Positions 39,908 through 49,044 of a DNA stretch of 64,000 nucleotides are shown here, in pieces. The first letter of the stretch is position 1. Each line of letters begins with the position of its first letter. Below the pieces are notes generated by a model. The model searched no databases. It saw only the letters and a program-made list of their open reading frames with translations, and was not told the origin of the DNA. The DNA lies in NCBI GenBank assembly GCA_963814865.1, contig CAWFEN010000009.1, positions 310,001 to 374,000 on the forward strand, read 5' to 3'. Both the position numbers and the translations under genes were made by a program. Source of the DNA: AP-15 sp963814865. GTDB lineage: Bacteria; Pseudomonadota; Alphaproteobacteria; ATCC43930; CGMCC-115725.

Positions 39908-40171
39908 CTAATGCAGGCGGTACGAGTGGCTCACGTGGCGCCGGCTGGCGCGGTCGGGCGGCCTCGCCTGGCCGATCCTGACCGAATGCAGCTTGCCCTC
40001 GATAGTGCGCGACCAGAACTCGAGAAACCGGCACAAGGCCGGGTATTCCGGTGCGACATCGAAATGCTGCCAGATAAAAGTCTGCAGCAGATCGGGACGA
40101 TCGGGCAGACGGTAGGTGATCTCCGCCGTGGTCAGCCGATAGTCGGGAAGCTCAATCTCGCTCTCGCTCAT
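39908..40171 (-). CDS. usg: Usg family protein
   Basis: An 87-residue protein nearly identical in pattern to alphaproteobacterial Usg: LPDYRLTTAEITYRLPDRPD, LLQTFIWQHFDVAPEYPALC, RFLEFWSRTIEGKLHSVR and a C-terminal RLH. The family is small, widespread in alphaproteobacteria and without a settled function. A longer open frame runs upstream to 40261, but the ATG at 40171 gives the usual start. It lies just upstream of heme A synthase on the same strand. Confidence 0.86.
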   Translation of the reverse strand: MSESEIELPDYRLTTAEITYRLPDRPDLLQTFIWQHFDVAPEYPALCRFLEFWSRTIEGKLHSVRIGQARPPDRASRRHVSHSYRLH

Positions 40172-40405
40172 GCCAGCGCCTCTTCCGCCGCCATCGGAAA
40201 GGTATCGCGAAAATGCCGCTGGCGCAATCAAAAACGAGGTATAACAGCCACTTATCAGCAAGGCATCGACACTGCTGCCAGTTCCGGACGAGGCCGGCGG
40301 GATGCTTCCCTTGAAGCGATCGCCCGCAGCGTTAGATACAGGCAGCCGAAACCATCAGGTTCGAGGGCTGTTCGCAGGGGCGTGGCCTCGGAGGTATTTA
40401 CACCG

Positions 40406-41509
40406 ATGAATCGGGTTGTGTCAGCGCTCGTACTGTCAGGCGGGATCATCCTGATGGCGGGCGCCGTAACTTGTGCCGTCGCCGGAGCGCCGATACCCGA
40501 AGCGGTCGAGACCGTGGCCCCGGTGGTGGCCCGCATCACGCCGGGCGTTGTCGGCATCTCGGTGCAAGGCCAGGTGCGCGAGGAAAACCCGCTGCTCCAG
40601 GACCCGCTGTTCCGCCGCTTTTTCAATCCTCAGGGACAGCAGCCGGTCGAGCGCGAGTTCGAGGCGACGGGGTCGGGGGTCATCGTCGACGCCGCGCAGG
40701 GCTATGTGCTGACCAACGCCCACGTCGTCGAAAACGCCACCAGCATCGAGGTCACGACCAAGGACAACCGGCATTTCCGGGCCAGGCTGGTCGGCCGCGA
40801 CCCCGCCACCGACATCGCCATCCTGCAAATTCCGGCCGAGGGCCTGACCGCGGTGCCGATGGGCGATTCCGACGGGCTGAAGGTCGGCGATTTCGTGCTC
40901 GCTGTCGGCAATCCGTTCGGTCTCGGCCAGACCGTGACTTCGGGGATCGTCAGCGCGCTCGGCCGCAGCGGGCTCGGCATCGAAGGCTATGAAGATTTCA
41001 TCCAGACCGACGCGTCGATCAATCCGGGCAATTCGGGCGGCGCCCTGGTCAATCTGGAAGGCCGGCTGATCGGCATCAACACCGCGATCCTGGCGCCGGG
41101 CGGCGGCAATATCGGCATCGGCTTTGCCGTCCCGATCAACATGGCGCGGCAGGTCATGGACCAGCTCGTCCGCTACGGCCAGATCAAGCGCGGGCGTATC
41201 GGCGTCGCCATCCAGGACCTGACCCCCGACCTCGAACGGGCGCTCGGCACCAGGCACACCGAGGGTGCGCTGATCGCCCGCGTCGAGCCGGGCTCGCCCG
41301 CCCAACGCGCCGGGCTCAAATCGAGCGATCTCGTCGTCGCCGTCGACGGCGCATCGATCCGCGATGCGAGCGAGCTGCGCAACCGCATCGGCCTGGCGCG
41401 GATCGGCGACACGGTCGAGCTGACCATCGAGCGGGGCGGCGCCGATCGTACGGTGGCTGTCCGCGTCGAGCAGGCAGTCGCCCAACGCCAGCGCGTCGGG
41501 CAGCGCTGA
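40406..41509 (+). CDS. HtrA/Deg-type serine protease with one PDZ domain
   Basis: A 367-residue envelope protease. An N-terminal hydrophobic segment (SALVLSGGIILMAGAVTCAV) is a signal or anchor. The trypsin-like domain holds the His in VLTNAHVVENA, the Asp in DPATDIAILQI and the Ser in INPGNSGGALVN. One PDZ domain follows (IGVAIQDLTPDLERALG to GDTVELTIERGG), unlike DegP, which has two. It degrades or refolds damaged periplasmic proteins. The ATG at 40406 has GGAGG upstream. It ends six bases before a DnaJ gene, suggesting a protein-quality operon. Confidence 0.92.
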   Translation: MNRVVSALVLSGGIILMAGAVTCAVAGAPIPEAVETVAPVVARITPGVVGISVQGQVREENPLLQDPLFRRFFNPQGQQPVEREFEATGSGVIVDAAQGYVLTNAHVVENATSIEVTTKDNRHFRARLVGRDPATDIAILQIPAEGLTAVPMGDSDGLKVGDFVLAVGNPFGLGQTVTSGIVSALGRSGLGIEGYEDFIQTDASINPGNSGGALVNLEGRLIGINTAILAPGGGNIGIGFAVPINMARQVMDQLVRYGQIKRGRIGVAIQDLTPDLERALGTRHTEGALIARVEPGSPAQRAGLKSSDLVVAVDGASIRDASELRNRIGLARIGDTVELTIERGGADRTVAVRVEQAVAQRQRVGQR

Positions 41510-41515
41510 TCTGCA

Positions 41516-42450
41516 ATGGCGGCGCAGACCCCCTATCAGGTGCTCGGCGTCAAACCGGACGCCGGCGCCGACGAGATCCGCAAGGTCTATCGCAAGCTCG
41601 CCAAGCAGTTCCATCCCGACCTCAACCCCGGAAAACCCGAGGCCGAGGCGCGGTTCAAAGCGATCTCCGCCGCCTATGACCTGCTCTCGGACCCGGAAAA
41701 GCGGGCGCGCTACGATCGCGGCGAGATCGACGAGAGCGGCGCCGAGCGGCCGCCGCGCTATTCCTATCGCGGTTACGCCGAAGGCCCCGGCGGCGGCAAA
41801 TACCAGCCCGAGGGCGAGGTGGATCTGGGCGATCTCGAGGATCTGTTCGCCGCCTTCGGTTCCGCCGAGCGGCGGCGCAGGGGCGGCAGCGAAAGCTTCA
41901 GGGCGCGCGGCATCGACCGGCATTTCACCTTGACCGTCGATTTCGTCGAGGCTGCGACCGGCGCCAAGAAGCGCCTGGCGCTGTCCCCCGACGAATGGCT
42001 CGACGTGACGATCCCGGCCGGGCTCGAAGACGGCCAGGTGCTGCGGCTGAGAGAGAAGGGCGGCCCCGGCTTTGGCGGCGGACCTCCGGCGACGCGCTGA
42101 TCGAGGTGCATGTGGCGCCGCATCCGCTGTTCCGCCGCGACGGCGACACGATCCGGATCGAATTGCCGGTCAGCCTCGCCGAGGCGGTGCTGGGGGCCAG
42201 GGTGGAAGTGCCGACCGTCACCGGGCCGGTGACGATGACGATCCCCAAAGGCTCGGACACCGGCACGCAGCTGCGGCTGCGCGGCAAGGGCATTCAGCGG
42301 GCGCGAGGCGCCGGCGACCAATATGTGACCTTGAAGGTTGTGATCGGGCAAAGCGGCGATCCCGAACTCGCGAAATTCCTCGAGGATTGGGCAACGCGGC
42401 ACCCGTCCGACCCGCGCCAGGGGATGCGCCACGGGACGCGCGAGGCATGA
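41516..42450 (+). CDS. cbpA: DnaJ-type co-chaperone CbpA, apparent frameshift
   Basis: A protein of about 311 residues. The J domain is YQVLGVKPDAGADEIRKVYR with the HPD motif in KQFHPDLNPG. A Gly-rich linker follows, then the DnaJ C-terminal substrate domain (HFTLTVDFVEAATGAKKRLA, VTIPAGLEDGQVLRLREKGG). There is no CxxCxGxG zinc domain, as expected for CbpA. The frame breaks at about 42083, where restoring a C in GGACCTCCGG gives GPSGDALIEVHVAPHPLF and then RVEVPTVTGPVTMTIPKGSD to the stop at 42450. The partner gene cbpM overlaps by ATGA. Confidence 0.88.
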
Positions 42451-42782
42451 TCGCATTCGAGGAATTGCTCGACCGTCTCGCCGGGCTCGATCGGCATGAG
42501 CTGGTGCATTGGGTCGAGAACCGCTGGGTATTGCCGGAGCGGCGCAATCAGACCTGGATTTTTCACGAGGTCGATGTCGCCCGGGTCGAGCTGATCCTCG
42601 AAATCCGCCGCGAATTCGCGATCGACGACGAGGCGCTGCCGCTCGTCCTCGGCCTGCTCGACCAGGTCTACGGGCTGCGCCGCCAGCTGCGCCGGCTATG
42701 CGACGCGCTCTCGACCCAGCCGCCCGAGGTGCGGGAGGCGATCCGGCGCGCCCTGCCGCCGGCGGCCGACGCGGACCGATAG
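42447..42782 (+). CDS. cbpM: CbpM, modulator of CbpA
   Basis: A 111-residue MerR-like helical protein: FEELLDRLAGLDRHELVHWV, ENRWVLPER, VDVARVELILEIRREFAIDD and ALPLVLGLLDQVYGLRRQLR. It is the usual partner that binds the J domain of CbpA and restrains its co-chaperone activity. Its ATG overlaps the CbpA stop (ATGA), which fits coupled, balanced synthesis of inhibitor and target. Confidence 0.87.
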   Translation: MIAFEELLDRLAGLDRHELVHWVENRWVLPERRNQTWIFHEVDVARVELILEIRREFAIDDEALPLVLGLLDQVYGLRRQLRRLCDALSTQPPEVREAIRRALPPAADADR

Positions 42783-42821
42783 CGACGACGACAGCCCGCA
42801 CCCGCCTCGCTACGCTCGGCA

Positions 42822-42846
42822 CCCTCTCCCGCAATGCGGGAGAGGG
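42822..42846. terminator. Perfect 11-bp hairpin between convergent genes; REP-like
   Basis: CCCTCTCCCGC pairs with GCGGGAGAGGG across a 3-base loop (AAT). It is followed by ATTTTA on the + strand. It lies between the convergent cbpM and terB-like stops, so it could terminate both. The arm, together with the preceding CTCGCTACGCTCGGCA, matches a dispersed palindrome I recall from other high-GC alphaproteobacteria. A REP-type repeat is therefore an alternative reading. Confidence 0.75.
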
Positions 42847-42849
42847 ATT

Positions 42850-43254
42850 TTACAGCGTTTGAAAGCGGGCGCGGGCGCCGCGCTCGATGGCGGCGGCGAT
42901 CAGCCGGTCGAGGTTGAGGCGGTGGCGCAGCAATTCGAGGATGCGCAGCTCTTCCTGCGTCGCCTCGCCGTCCGTCGCCACGAGATCGCAGGCGATCGCA
43001 TAGGCGGTCTCGCGCAATTTCGGCGGCAACCCGGCCTTGATCGCCTGCAAGGTTTCTTCGAGACCGTTCTCGCGGTTGATCAGCTCGGTGCAGTCGTTGA
43101 ACAGCCCGGTCAGCTCGTTGCGGTCGAAATCGTGGAAGATCGGCAGGTGCCCGACGATTTCGACAAAGGCGTGAAGCTCGGAATCGGGCATGTCCCGGTC
43201 CGACGCCGACACGATCACCATCGTGTAGATCAGCGCGCGGTGGTGGTCGAGCAT
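42850..43254 (-). CDS. TerB-like tellurite resistance family protein
   Basis: A 134-residue all-helical protein. MLDHHRALIYTMVIVSASDR and MPDSELHAFVEIVGHLPIF form the first metal-type helix pair. YAIACDLVATDGEATQEELR forms the second, with the acidic DGEAxxEE motif typical of TerB/DjlA-like domains. The family may bind metal and is often linked to stress responses; no other ter genes are nearby. The start at 43254 is the first ATG that gives the domain start. Confidence 0.8.
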   Translation of the reverse strand: MLDHHRALIYTMVIVSASDRDMPDSELHAFVEIVGHLPIFHDFDRNELTGLFNDCTELINRENGLEETLQAIKAGLPPKLRETAYAIACDLVATDGEATQEELRILELLRHRLNLDRLIAAAIERGARARFQTL

Positions 43255-43370
43255 AGCGGTCCTCTCAGCGTGGCGGGTTGACAGACCAAAACCCCGGCCG
43301 CGCCTGTCAAGGCGTATCCGCGGTGGTAGTGGGTAGTTCGAGGTGCCGGAACAAAAAGCCGGGGGTCGCC

Positions 43371-44111
43371 TCAATGTGGCGTCAGCGTTACCTTGCAGTT
43401 GCCGAAATTGATCTCTGTGCGGCCAGCCTCAACCTTGCCAAGGCCAAACACGTCTTCCATCATTCCCGGCACGCCGATGGCAATCGTGTCCTCGATAACT
43501 ATTCCTTCCATTTGTGCCAGTCCTCCCGATTGTGCCAGTCTTTCAAAGATAGCGGGCCAGCCGCTCACCAACTTTATCTTAAAATCGCTCTGTGCGATCG
43601 AGACAGTGCCATTATTGAAGCCTTCGCAATTCGATCCAACATTCATCACGAAAGTTCCGCTAACTTGCCGAAAACCGCGCTGCCGGATAGCCCGATCAAT
43701 GATAGCAAGCACACCCGAATAGCCTTTGATATAGGCATCGACGTTCTCTGTGGTAACCCTTTGCGGCGTGCCGAAGGACAGCGTGATCACGTTCCCCCCG
43801 GCTTTTGCGCGAGGCAGAGTCTTGATGCTGAGAGCCTCCGAAAAATAGCTCTTAATTAGGAGTTCCGCCGGGTACGCCAGGGCGCGATGACGGAAACGAG
43901 GAGCCTGCTCGATAAACTCCCTTTCAACCTCGCTTGCAGAAAAGGTCGCTGGGGTTGTGCCTTGCGATTGCGCCTGCAACGCCGGGGCGCCCGATGCCAA
44001 AAGGCAGGCAAGGAGAAACACGATGGCCTTGCATGTTTCGCGTAGCAGAACGCTCAAATCTCGTCGAGCTGGAGCCGTTTTCAGCTGAGGGTGCAGACGG
44101 CGTTCGGCCAT
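43371..44111 (-). CDS. Exported protein of unknown function, atypical composition
   Basis: A 246-residue protein with a late signal-like segment (AIVFLLACLLASGAPALQAQ, about residues 28-48), so the true start may be downstream of 44111. The body reads VEREFIEQAPRFRHRALAYP, GGNVITLSFGTPQRVTTENV, GYSGVLAIIDRAIRQRGF and ends TEINFGNCKVTLTPH. I recognise no family. The region uses visibly more A/T at third codon positions than adjacent genes, which hints at acquisition or relaxed codon use. The neighbours are TerB-like and DinG-like genes. Confidence 0.55.
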   Translation of the reverse strand: MAERRLHPQLKTAPARRDLSVLLRETCKAIVFLLACLLASGAPALQAQSQGTTPATFSASEVEREFIEQAPRFRHRALAYPAELLIKSYFSEALSIKTLPRAKAGGNVITLSFGTPQRVTTENVDAYIKGYSGVLAIIDRAIRQRGFRQVSGTFVMNVGSNCEGFNNGTVSIAQSDFKIKLVSGWPAIFERLAQSGGLAQMEGIVIEDTIAIGVPGMMEDVFGLGKVEAGRTEINFGNCKVTLTPH

Positions 44112-44183
44112 GCTGGCAACATGGCATGGCGAGCGACGATCGGCAATTGGCGACCAGCAGAGCCAAAACCTTAAACCGACCCA

Positions 44184-46946
44184 TTACCCCGCGGTGCCGA
44201 GAAACCGGGCCGTCGCCTCGGCTGCCTCGGCGAGCGGCACCCGCGCTACCGCGACGCCCTCGGGAAACGCGGTCAGCAGCCGCGAGGGCAGCGCGCGATC
44301 GAGGATGACGAAGACGCCGCGATCGTCGGCGCGGCGGACCAGCCGGCCATAGGCTTGGCGCAACCGCAGCCGGGCGACCCGGTCCGGGTATTGCGCGCCG
44401 CCGAAAAACGGCCGGCGGGCGCGCTGCAGGATGTCGGGACGCGGCCAGGGCACGCGATCGAACACCAGAAGGCGCAGCGAGCGGCCCGGCACATCGACGC
44501 CGTCGCGCACCGCGTCGGTGCCGAGCAGGCAGGAATCCTCCTCGGCGCGGAAGATGTCGACCAGGGTCGCGGTCGACATCGCCTCGACATGCTGGGCGAG
44601 GAGCAGCAGGCCCTTTGCCTCGAGCGCCGGTGCGATGCGCTGGTGCACCGCGCGCAGCCGCGAGATCGCGGTGAAGAGGCCGAGCGCGCCGCCATGCGAC
44701 GCCGTGAACAAGGCGGCATAGGCCGCTGCGACCTGGCCCAGATCGTCACGCGGGATGTCGGTGACGACAAAGACCCGCGTCTGCGTTGCATAGTCGAAGG
44801 GCGAGGCGATGCGCGACGCGGCCGGCCTCGCCGGCAGATGGCGCAACCCGGTGCCGGCCTCGGCGCCGCGCCAGGCGAGCTCGGGATCGGCATCGTCGGT
44901 CAGGGTCGCCGAAGTGACGACGAGGCCATGCGCCGGCCGCGCCACCAGCTCGGCAAACGGGATGCCGGGATCGATCCAGCTGCGGTTGACCGCGACATCG
45001 GTCTCGAGCCCCTCGGCGCGGTCGAGCGCCAGCCACTCGACCATGTCGGGGCCGGGCGGCGCGCCGAGATCGCGCAGCAGGCGCGCCCAGGCGCCGAGCT
45101 GATGGACGGCGCGCCGGTCGAGGCTGCGCACCGAGGCGTCGAGACGCTGGCGCAGGCCGGGCTCGGGCAGGTTCTCGGGATCTTCGAGCCGGGTCCGCAA
45201 CCGGGCGGCGAGACGCTGCATCGCGGCGGCGAGGCGCTCGAGCCCCTGGGCCAATGGCAGGGCGGCGTCGACGAGCCCGTCGATCGGCGGCCGCGCCTCG
45301 GCCTGCAGCCCATAGCCCGCATCGGCGAGCGCCGCCCGCGCCAGCACCTGCCGCCGCACCAGCGCGAGAAAATTCTCGAAGCCCTGGAACCCGTGCCCTT
45401 CGGCGATGCGCTGCGCCCAGCCGTCGCCCGGCAGGATGCGGACGGCGGCGAGAATATCGGAGAGCGCCTTTGCACCCTCCTCGTCGGCTTCGACGAGATC
45501 GCCGATGCGCCGCCGCAGACCCCGGGCGCGCGATCCGGCCGAACCTTCGCCGCCGGCGATCCAGCGCCGCAGCTCGCGCCCCTCCTGGCCCGACAGCCGG
45601 ATCGAAAAGGCGTTGTCGGCCGCTTCCAGCAAATGGTGGCCTTCGTCGAAGACATAGCGGGTCGGAACGGTCGCATCGTCGAGCCCGTCAAGCGCGGCCT
45701 GGGTCATCACCAGCGCATGATTGGCGACGACGATGCGTGCCTGCCGCGCCTTGCGGATGTTCTTTTCGACAAAGCACCGGCGAAAATGCAGGCAGGCCGA
45801 ATGCACGCATTCGCCGCGGCGGTCGGCGAGCGCGGCGACCCGCCCGCGCCCGATCAGCTCGGCGAGCCAGCCGGGGAAATCGCCGCCGACCAGATCGCCG
45901 GCCTCGCTCGCGGCGATCCAGCGGGCGATCAGCCCCAGATGCGGCGCCGGCCCGCCCGGCCGCATCGCCGCGGCGCCGGCCGCCTCCTCGTAATTCAGCA
46001 GGCAGAGGAAATTCTCCCGCCCTTTGCGGATGACGACGCGGCGGCGCTTGATTTCGGGATCGGGATAGAGCCGGTCGAGCTCGCCGGCGATCTGGGTCTG
46101 CAAATTGCGGGTGAAGGTCGAGATCCATACCGAGCCGCGGTTCTTTTCGGCCCAGAGGCTCGCCGGCGCGATATAGCCGAGGGTCTTGCCGACGCCGGTC
46201 CCGGCTTCGGCGAGGACCGCATGCGGCCGGTCGGGCATGTCGCGCGGGGCAAAGGCGGCGGCGACCGCGGCGGCGTAATCGGCCTGCTCCGGCCGCGGCT
46301 CGGCGCCGCTGCCGAGCAGCCGGGCGAGGCGGGCGCGCGCCTCCTCCGGGTGCACCGGCTCGTTGCCGGGTGGCGGCGATGGTGCGGCCTCCGACCACTC
46401 GTCGAGCCGCGTCCAGACGCGCAATCCCGCCGTTCGCCGCAGCGCGCCCGGCTCGGCCGGCGGCAGGGCGGCCAGCACCGCCGGCGCCCACAGCCAGCCG
46501 CCGCGCTCCATCGCCTCGGCGACGGCGCGGGCTTCGGGATCGCTTTCGCCGCCGAGCATTTCGAGGAGTGCGCGCGCCGCGGTGGCGAGGGTCACGCAGG
46601 CTTCGGCCGGACGGCGCGGCGGCGGCAGCCCCAGCGCCTCGGCGAGACCGCGCGGCGTCGGCACGCAGAACCGCGCCGGAAGAGTGAAGGCGAAGAGTTC
46701 GAGCAGGTCGAGCGCCGGGAAGCCGGTCATGTCGAGCCGCCTTGCGGTCGCCCGCGCGTGGCACAGCATCGGCGTCTCGACCGCGACCCGGCCGCGCGCC
46801 TCGGCCGGCGTCAGCGCCTCGATCTCGCCGTCCGGGGTCAGCCACAGCACCTCGCGGAAGCCGGCGACGACAATTGGAGCCCGCGGCACCAGCACTCGCC
46901 GCGTCGCAGCCGCCGGATCGCGTTCGCCCACGGACATGACGCGCAT
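44184..46946 (-). CDS. DinG-like (Rad3/XPD-type) ATP-dependent DNA helicase
   Basis: A 920-residue superfamily 2 helicase. Walker A is AEAGTGVGKTLGYIAPASLW, motif II is the DEGH in YVFDEGHHLLEAADN, and motif VI is RLRLRQAYGRLVRRADDRG. A cysteine cluster between motifs I and II (FLCLLNYEEA, GECVHSACLHFRRCF) could hold the 4Fe-4S cluster of DinG/XPD enzymes. About 190 residues precede Walker A, longer than in E. coli DinG, and contain no nuclease motif that I recognise. It should unwind DNA in the 5'-3' direction during repair. It is intact and divergent from pyrD. Confidence 0.88.
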   Translation of the reverse strand: MRVMSVGERDPAAATRRVLVPRAPIVVAGFREVLWLTPDGEIEALTPAEARGRVAVETPMLCHARATARRLDMTGFPALDLLELFAFTLPARFCVPTPRGLAEALGLPPPRRPAEACVTLATAARALLEMLGGESDPEARAVAEAMERGGWLWAPAVLAALPPAEPGALRRTAGLRVWTRLDEWSEAAPSPPPGNEPVHPEEARARLARLLGSGAEPRPEQADYAAAVAAAFAPRDMPDRPHAVLAEAGTGVGKTLGYIAPASLWAEKNRGSVWISTFTRNLQTQIAGELDRLYPDPEIKRRRVVIRKGRENFLCLLNYEEAAGAAAMRPGGPAPHLGLIARWIAASEAGDLVGGDFPGWLAELIGRGRVAALADRRGECVHSACLHFRRCFVEKNIRKARQARIVVANHALVMTQAALDGLDDATVPTRYVFDEGHHLLEAADNAFSIRLSGQEGRELRRWIAGGEGSAGSRARGLRRRIGDLVEADEEGAKALSDILAAVRILPGDGWAQRIAEGHGFQGFENFLALVRRQVLARAALADAGYGLQAEARPPIDGLVDAALPLAQGLERLAAAMQRLAARLRTRLEDPENLPEPGLRQRLDASVRSLDRRAVHQLGAWARLLRDLGAPPGPDMVEWLALDRAEGLETDVAVNRSWIDPGIPFAELVARPAHGLVVTSATLTDDADPELAWRGAEAGTGLRHLPARPAASRIASPFDYATQTRVFVVTDIPRDDLGQVAAAYAALFTASHGGALGLFTAISRLRAVHQRIAPALEAKGLLLLAQHVEAMSTATLVDIFRAEEDSCLLGTDAVRDGVDVPGRSLRLLVFDRVPWPRPDILQRARRPFFGGAQYPDRVARLRLRQAYGRLVRRADDRGVFVILDRALPSRLLTAFPEGVAVARVPLAEAAEATARFLGTAG

Positions 46947-46997
46947 GGTCTAGCACAGGTGCGGCAACGCCGCCGCGCTGCTATCGTGCGCCGGCCG

Positions 46998-48125
46998 ATG
47001 CCCAATCTCTATCCGCTGATCCGGCCGGTGCTGCGTCTTGTGCCCACCGAAGCGGCGCGCGAGATCACCTTGCGCGCGCTCGCCGCCGGGCTCGGCGGGT
47101 TCGCCGTCGGGAGCGAGGCGCGACAGCCCGATCCGCCGATCCTCGCGCAGCGCCTGCTGGGCCTCGATTTCGCTAACCCGGTCGGGCTCGCCGCCGGTTT
47201 CGACAAGGACGCCCGCGTGCCGGATGCGATGCTGCGGCTCGGCTTCGGCTTTGTCGAGATCGGCACCGTGACGCCGCGGCCGCAGCCGGGCAATCCCAAG
47301 CCGCGGATGTTCCGCCTCGAAGAGGACCGGGCGATCGTCAATCGCCTGGGGTTCAACAGCGGTGGACTCGATGCGGTCGCCGCCCGGCTGTCGCGGCGCC
47401 CCCGGTGCGGGATCGTCGGCGTCAATCTCGGCAAAAACCGCGACAGCACGGACGCGGCCGCCGATTACGAGGAAGGGATTCGCCGTGCCGCCGGGCTCGC
47501 CGACTATCTCGTCGTCAACGTGTCGTCGCCGAACACACCGGGGCTGCGCGACCTGCAACGGCGCGCATTGCTCGAATCGCTGCTGCGCCGGCTGATCGCG
47601 GCGCGCGACCGGACCGGGCACAAGGCGCCGCTGTTGCTGAAGATCGCGCCCGACCTGACCCCCCAGGAGCGCTGCGACATCGCCGAAATCGCGCTCGATA
47701 CCGGCATCGACGGCCTCGTCATCGCCAATACCACGGTCGAGCGCCCCGCCGGGCTGCGCAGCCGCCACGCCGCCGAGGCCGGCGGGCTGAGCGGGCCGCC
47801 GCTGTTCGCGCCGTCGACGGCCTTGCTCGCCGACATGCATCGGCTGACGCAGGGGCGCCTGCCGCTTATCGGGGTCGGCGGGATCGCCAGTGCCGCCGAC
47901 GCCTACGCGAAGGTCCGGGCGGGCGCCAGCCTGGTGCAGCTCTATACCGCGCTCGTCTTCGCCGGGCCGGCCCTGGTCGGCCAGATCAGGAGCGGGCTCG
48001 CGGCGGCGCTTCGTGCGGATGGGTTTGCCGCGCTCGCCGAGGCGGTCGGGACGGCAGGCGAGGCCCGGTCGGCGCAGCCCCGGATCGGACAACGGCACCG
48101 CGCCGACCGGCTGGCCGGGCCTTGA
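46998..48125 (+). CDS. pyrD: Dihydroorotate dehydrogenase (quinone), class 2
   Basis: A 375-residue membrane-associated FMN enzyme that oxidises dihydroorotate to orotate in pyrimidine synthesis, passing electrons to quinone. The N-terminal helices (YPLIRPVLRLVPTEAAREIT) are the quinone-tunnel segment of class 2. FMN and substrate motifs are NPVGLAAGFDKDARVPDAML, VEIGTVTPRPQPGNPKPRMF, LVVNVSSPNTPGLRDLQRRA (active-site Ser), TTVERPAGLRS and LIGVGGIASAADAYAKVRAG. The ATG at 46998 gives the standard start. Its tail of about 25 residues beyond the family end is Arg/Gln-rich. Confidence 0.93.
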   Translation: MPNLYPLIRPVLRLVPTEAAREITLRALAAGLGGFAVGSEARQPDPPILAQRLLGLDFANPVGLAAGFDKDARVPDAMLRLGFGFVEIGTVTPRPQPGNPKPRMFRLEEDRAIVNRLGFNSGGLDAVAARLSRRPRCGIVGVNLGKNRDSTDAAADYEEGIRRAAGLADYLVVNVSSPNTPGLRDLQRRALLESLLRRLIAARDRTGHKAPLLLKIAPDLTPQERCDIAEIALDTGIDGLVIANTTVERPAGLRSRHAAEAGGLSGPPLFAPSTALLADMHRLTQGRLPLIGVGGIASAADAYAKVRAGASLVQLYTALVFAGPALVGQIRSGLAAALRADGFAALAEAVGTAGEARSAQPRIGQRHRADRLAGP

Positions 48126-48160
48126 CCGGCGCCGCCCGATCGCCGATTTTGCGGCGCATC

Positions 48161-49034
48161 ATGGCTCTGCGGCTGATCGGCGGCGTCGGCGAGCTGGCGC
48201 CCGCGCTACGACGGGTTCATCCTCGATCTGTGGGGGGTGATCCATGACGGGGTGGCGCCGCTGCCGGGCGCCATCGACTGCCTTCGCGCCCTGCTCGCGG
48301 CCGGCAGGCGCGTCGTGCTGCTGTCGAACGCGCCGCGCCGCGCCGACGACGTGATCCGCCGCATCGAAACAATCGGCGTGCCGGCGGGGACTTATCACGC
48401 GGTGATGTCCTCGGGTGAGGAGGCGTGGCGGCATCTCGAGCGGCGCGACGACCCGTTTTACGCGGCGCTCGGCCGGCGCTGCCTGCATATCGGCTCCGAA
48501 CGCGATCTTGAAATCCGCGAAGGGCTCGGGCTCGACTTCGTCGACACCGCCGAGGCGGCGGAGTTCATCCTCAACACCGGACCGGCCGGCTGGGACGACA
48601 CGGTCGAGGATTACGCGCCGCTGCTGCAGCAGGCACTGGCGCACGGCCTGCCGATGGTCTGCGCCAACCCCGATCTCGTTGTGATGCACGGCGAGCGGCT
48701 GGCGCTCTGCGCCGGCGCCCTGGCGCAGTGGTACGAGGAACGGGGCGGGCATGTGCGCTGGCACGGCAAGCCGTTCCCGTCGGTCTACGACACCTGCCTC
48801 GGACTGCTCGGCATCGGCGAGCGCCCGCGCGTCCTCGCCATCGGCGACAGCCTGCGCACCGACATCGCCGGGGCCGCAGCGGCCAGCATCGACAGCCTGC
48901 TGATCGCCGGCGGCATCCATGCCGGGGAGTTCGGCATGGCCGATGGCGGCGCGCCGGACCTCGGGCGCATCGAGGCGGCGCTCGCTGCGGTCCCTTACCG
49001 CCCGGTTGCTGTCGCCGGCAATTTCCGTTGGTGA
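48161..49034 (+). CDS. TIGR01459-type HAD hydrolase, apparent frameshift
   Basis: A protein of about 290 residues. It begins MALRLIGGVGELAP at 48161. One extra C in GCGCCCGCGC (near 48202) breaks the frame; removing it gives RYDGFILDLWGVIHDGVAPL. That is HAD motif I with the two Asp of the class IIA family (the DLWGV variant typical of TIGR01459). Then come RRVVLLSNAPRRADDVIRRI (motif II), ICANPDL-like VCANPDLVV, and RVLAIGDSLRTDIAGAAAAS (motif IV acids). The substrate is unknown. It follows pyrD at 35 bases, likely in one transcript. Confidence 0.85.
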
Positions 49035-49044
49035 CGCTGACGGG

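Noticed and set aside
44355..46950. Extension of the pyrD frame upstream through the helicase gene
   Set aside because: The class 2 PyrD N-terminus begins at 46998. Upstream text is antisense to the DinG-like helicase.
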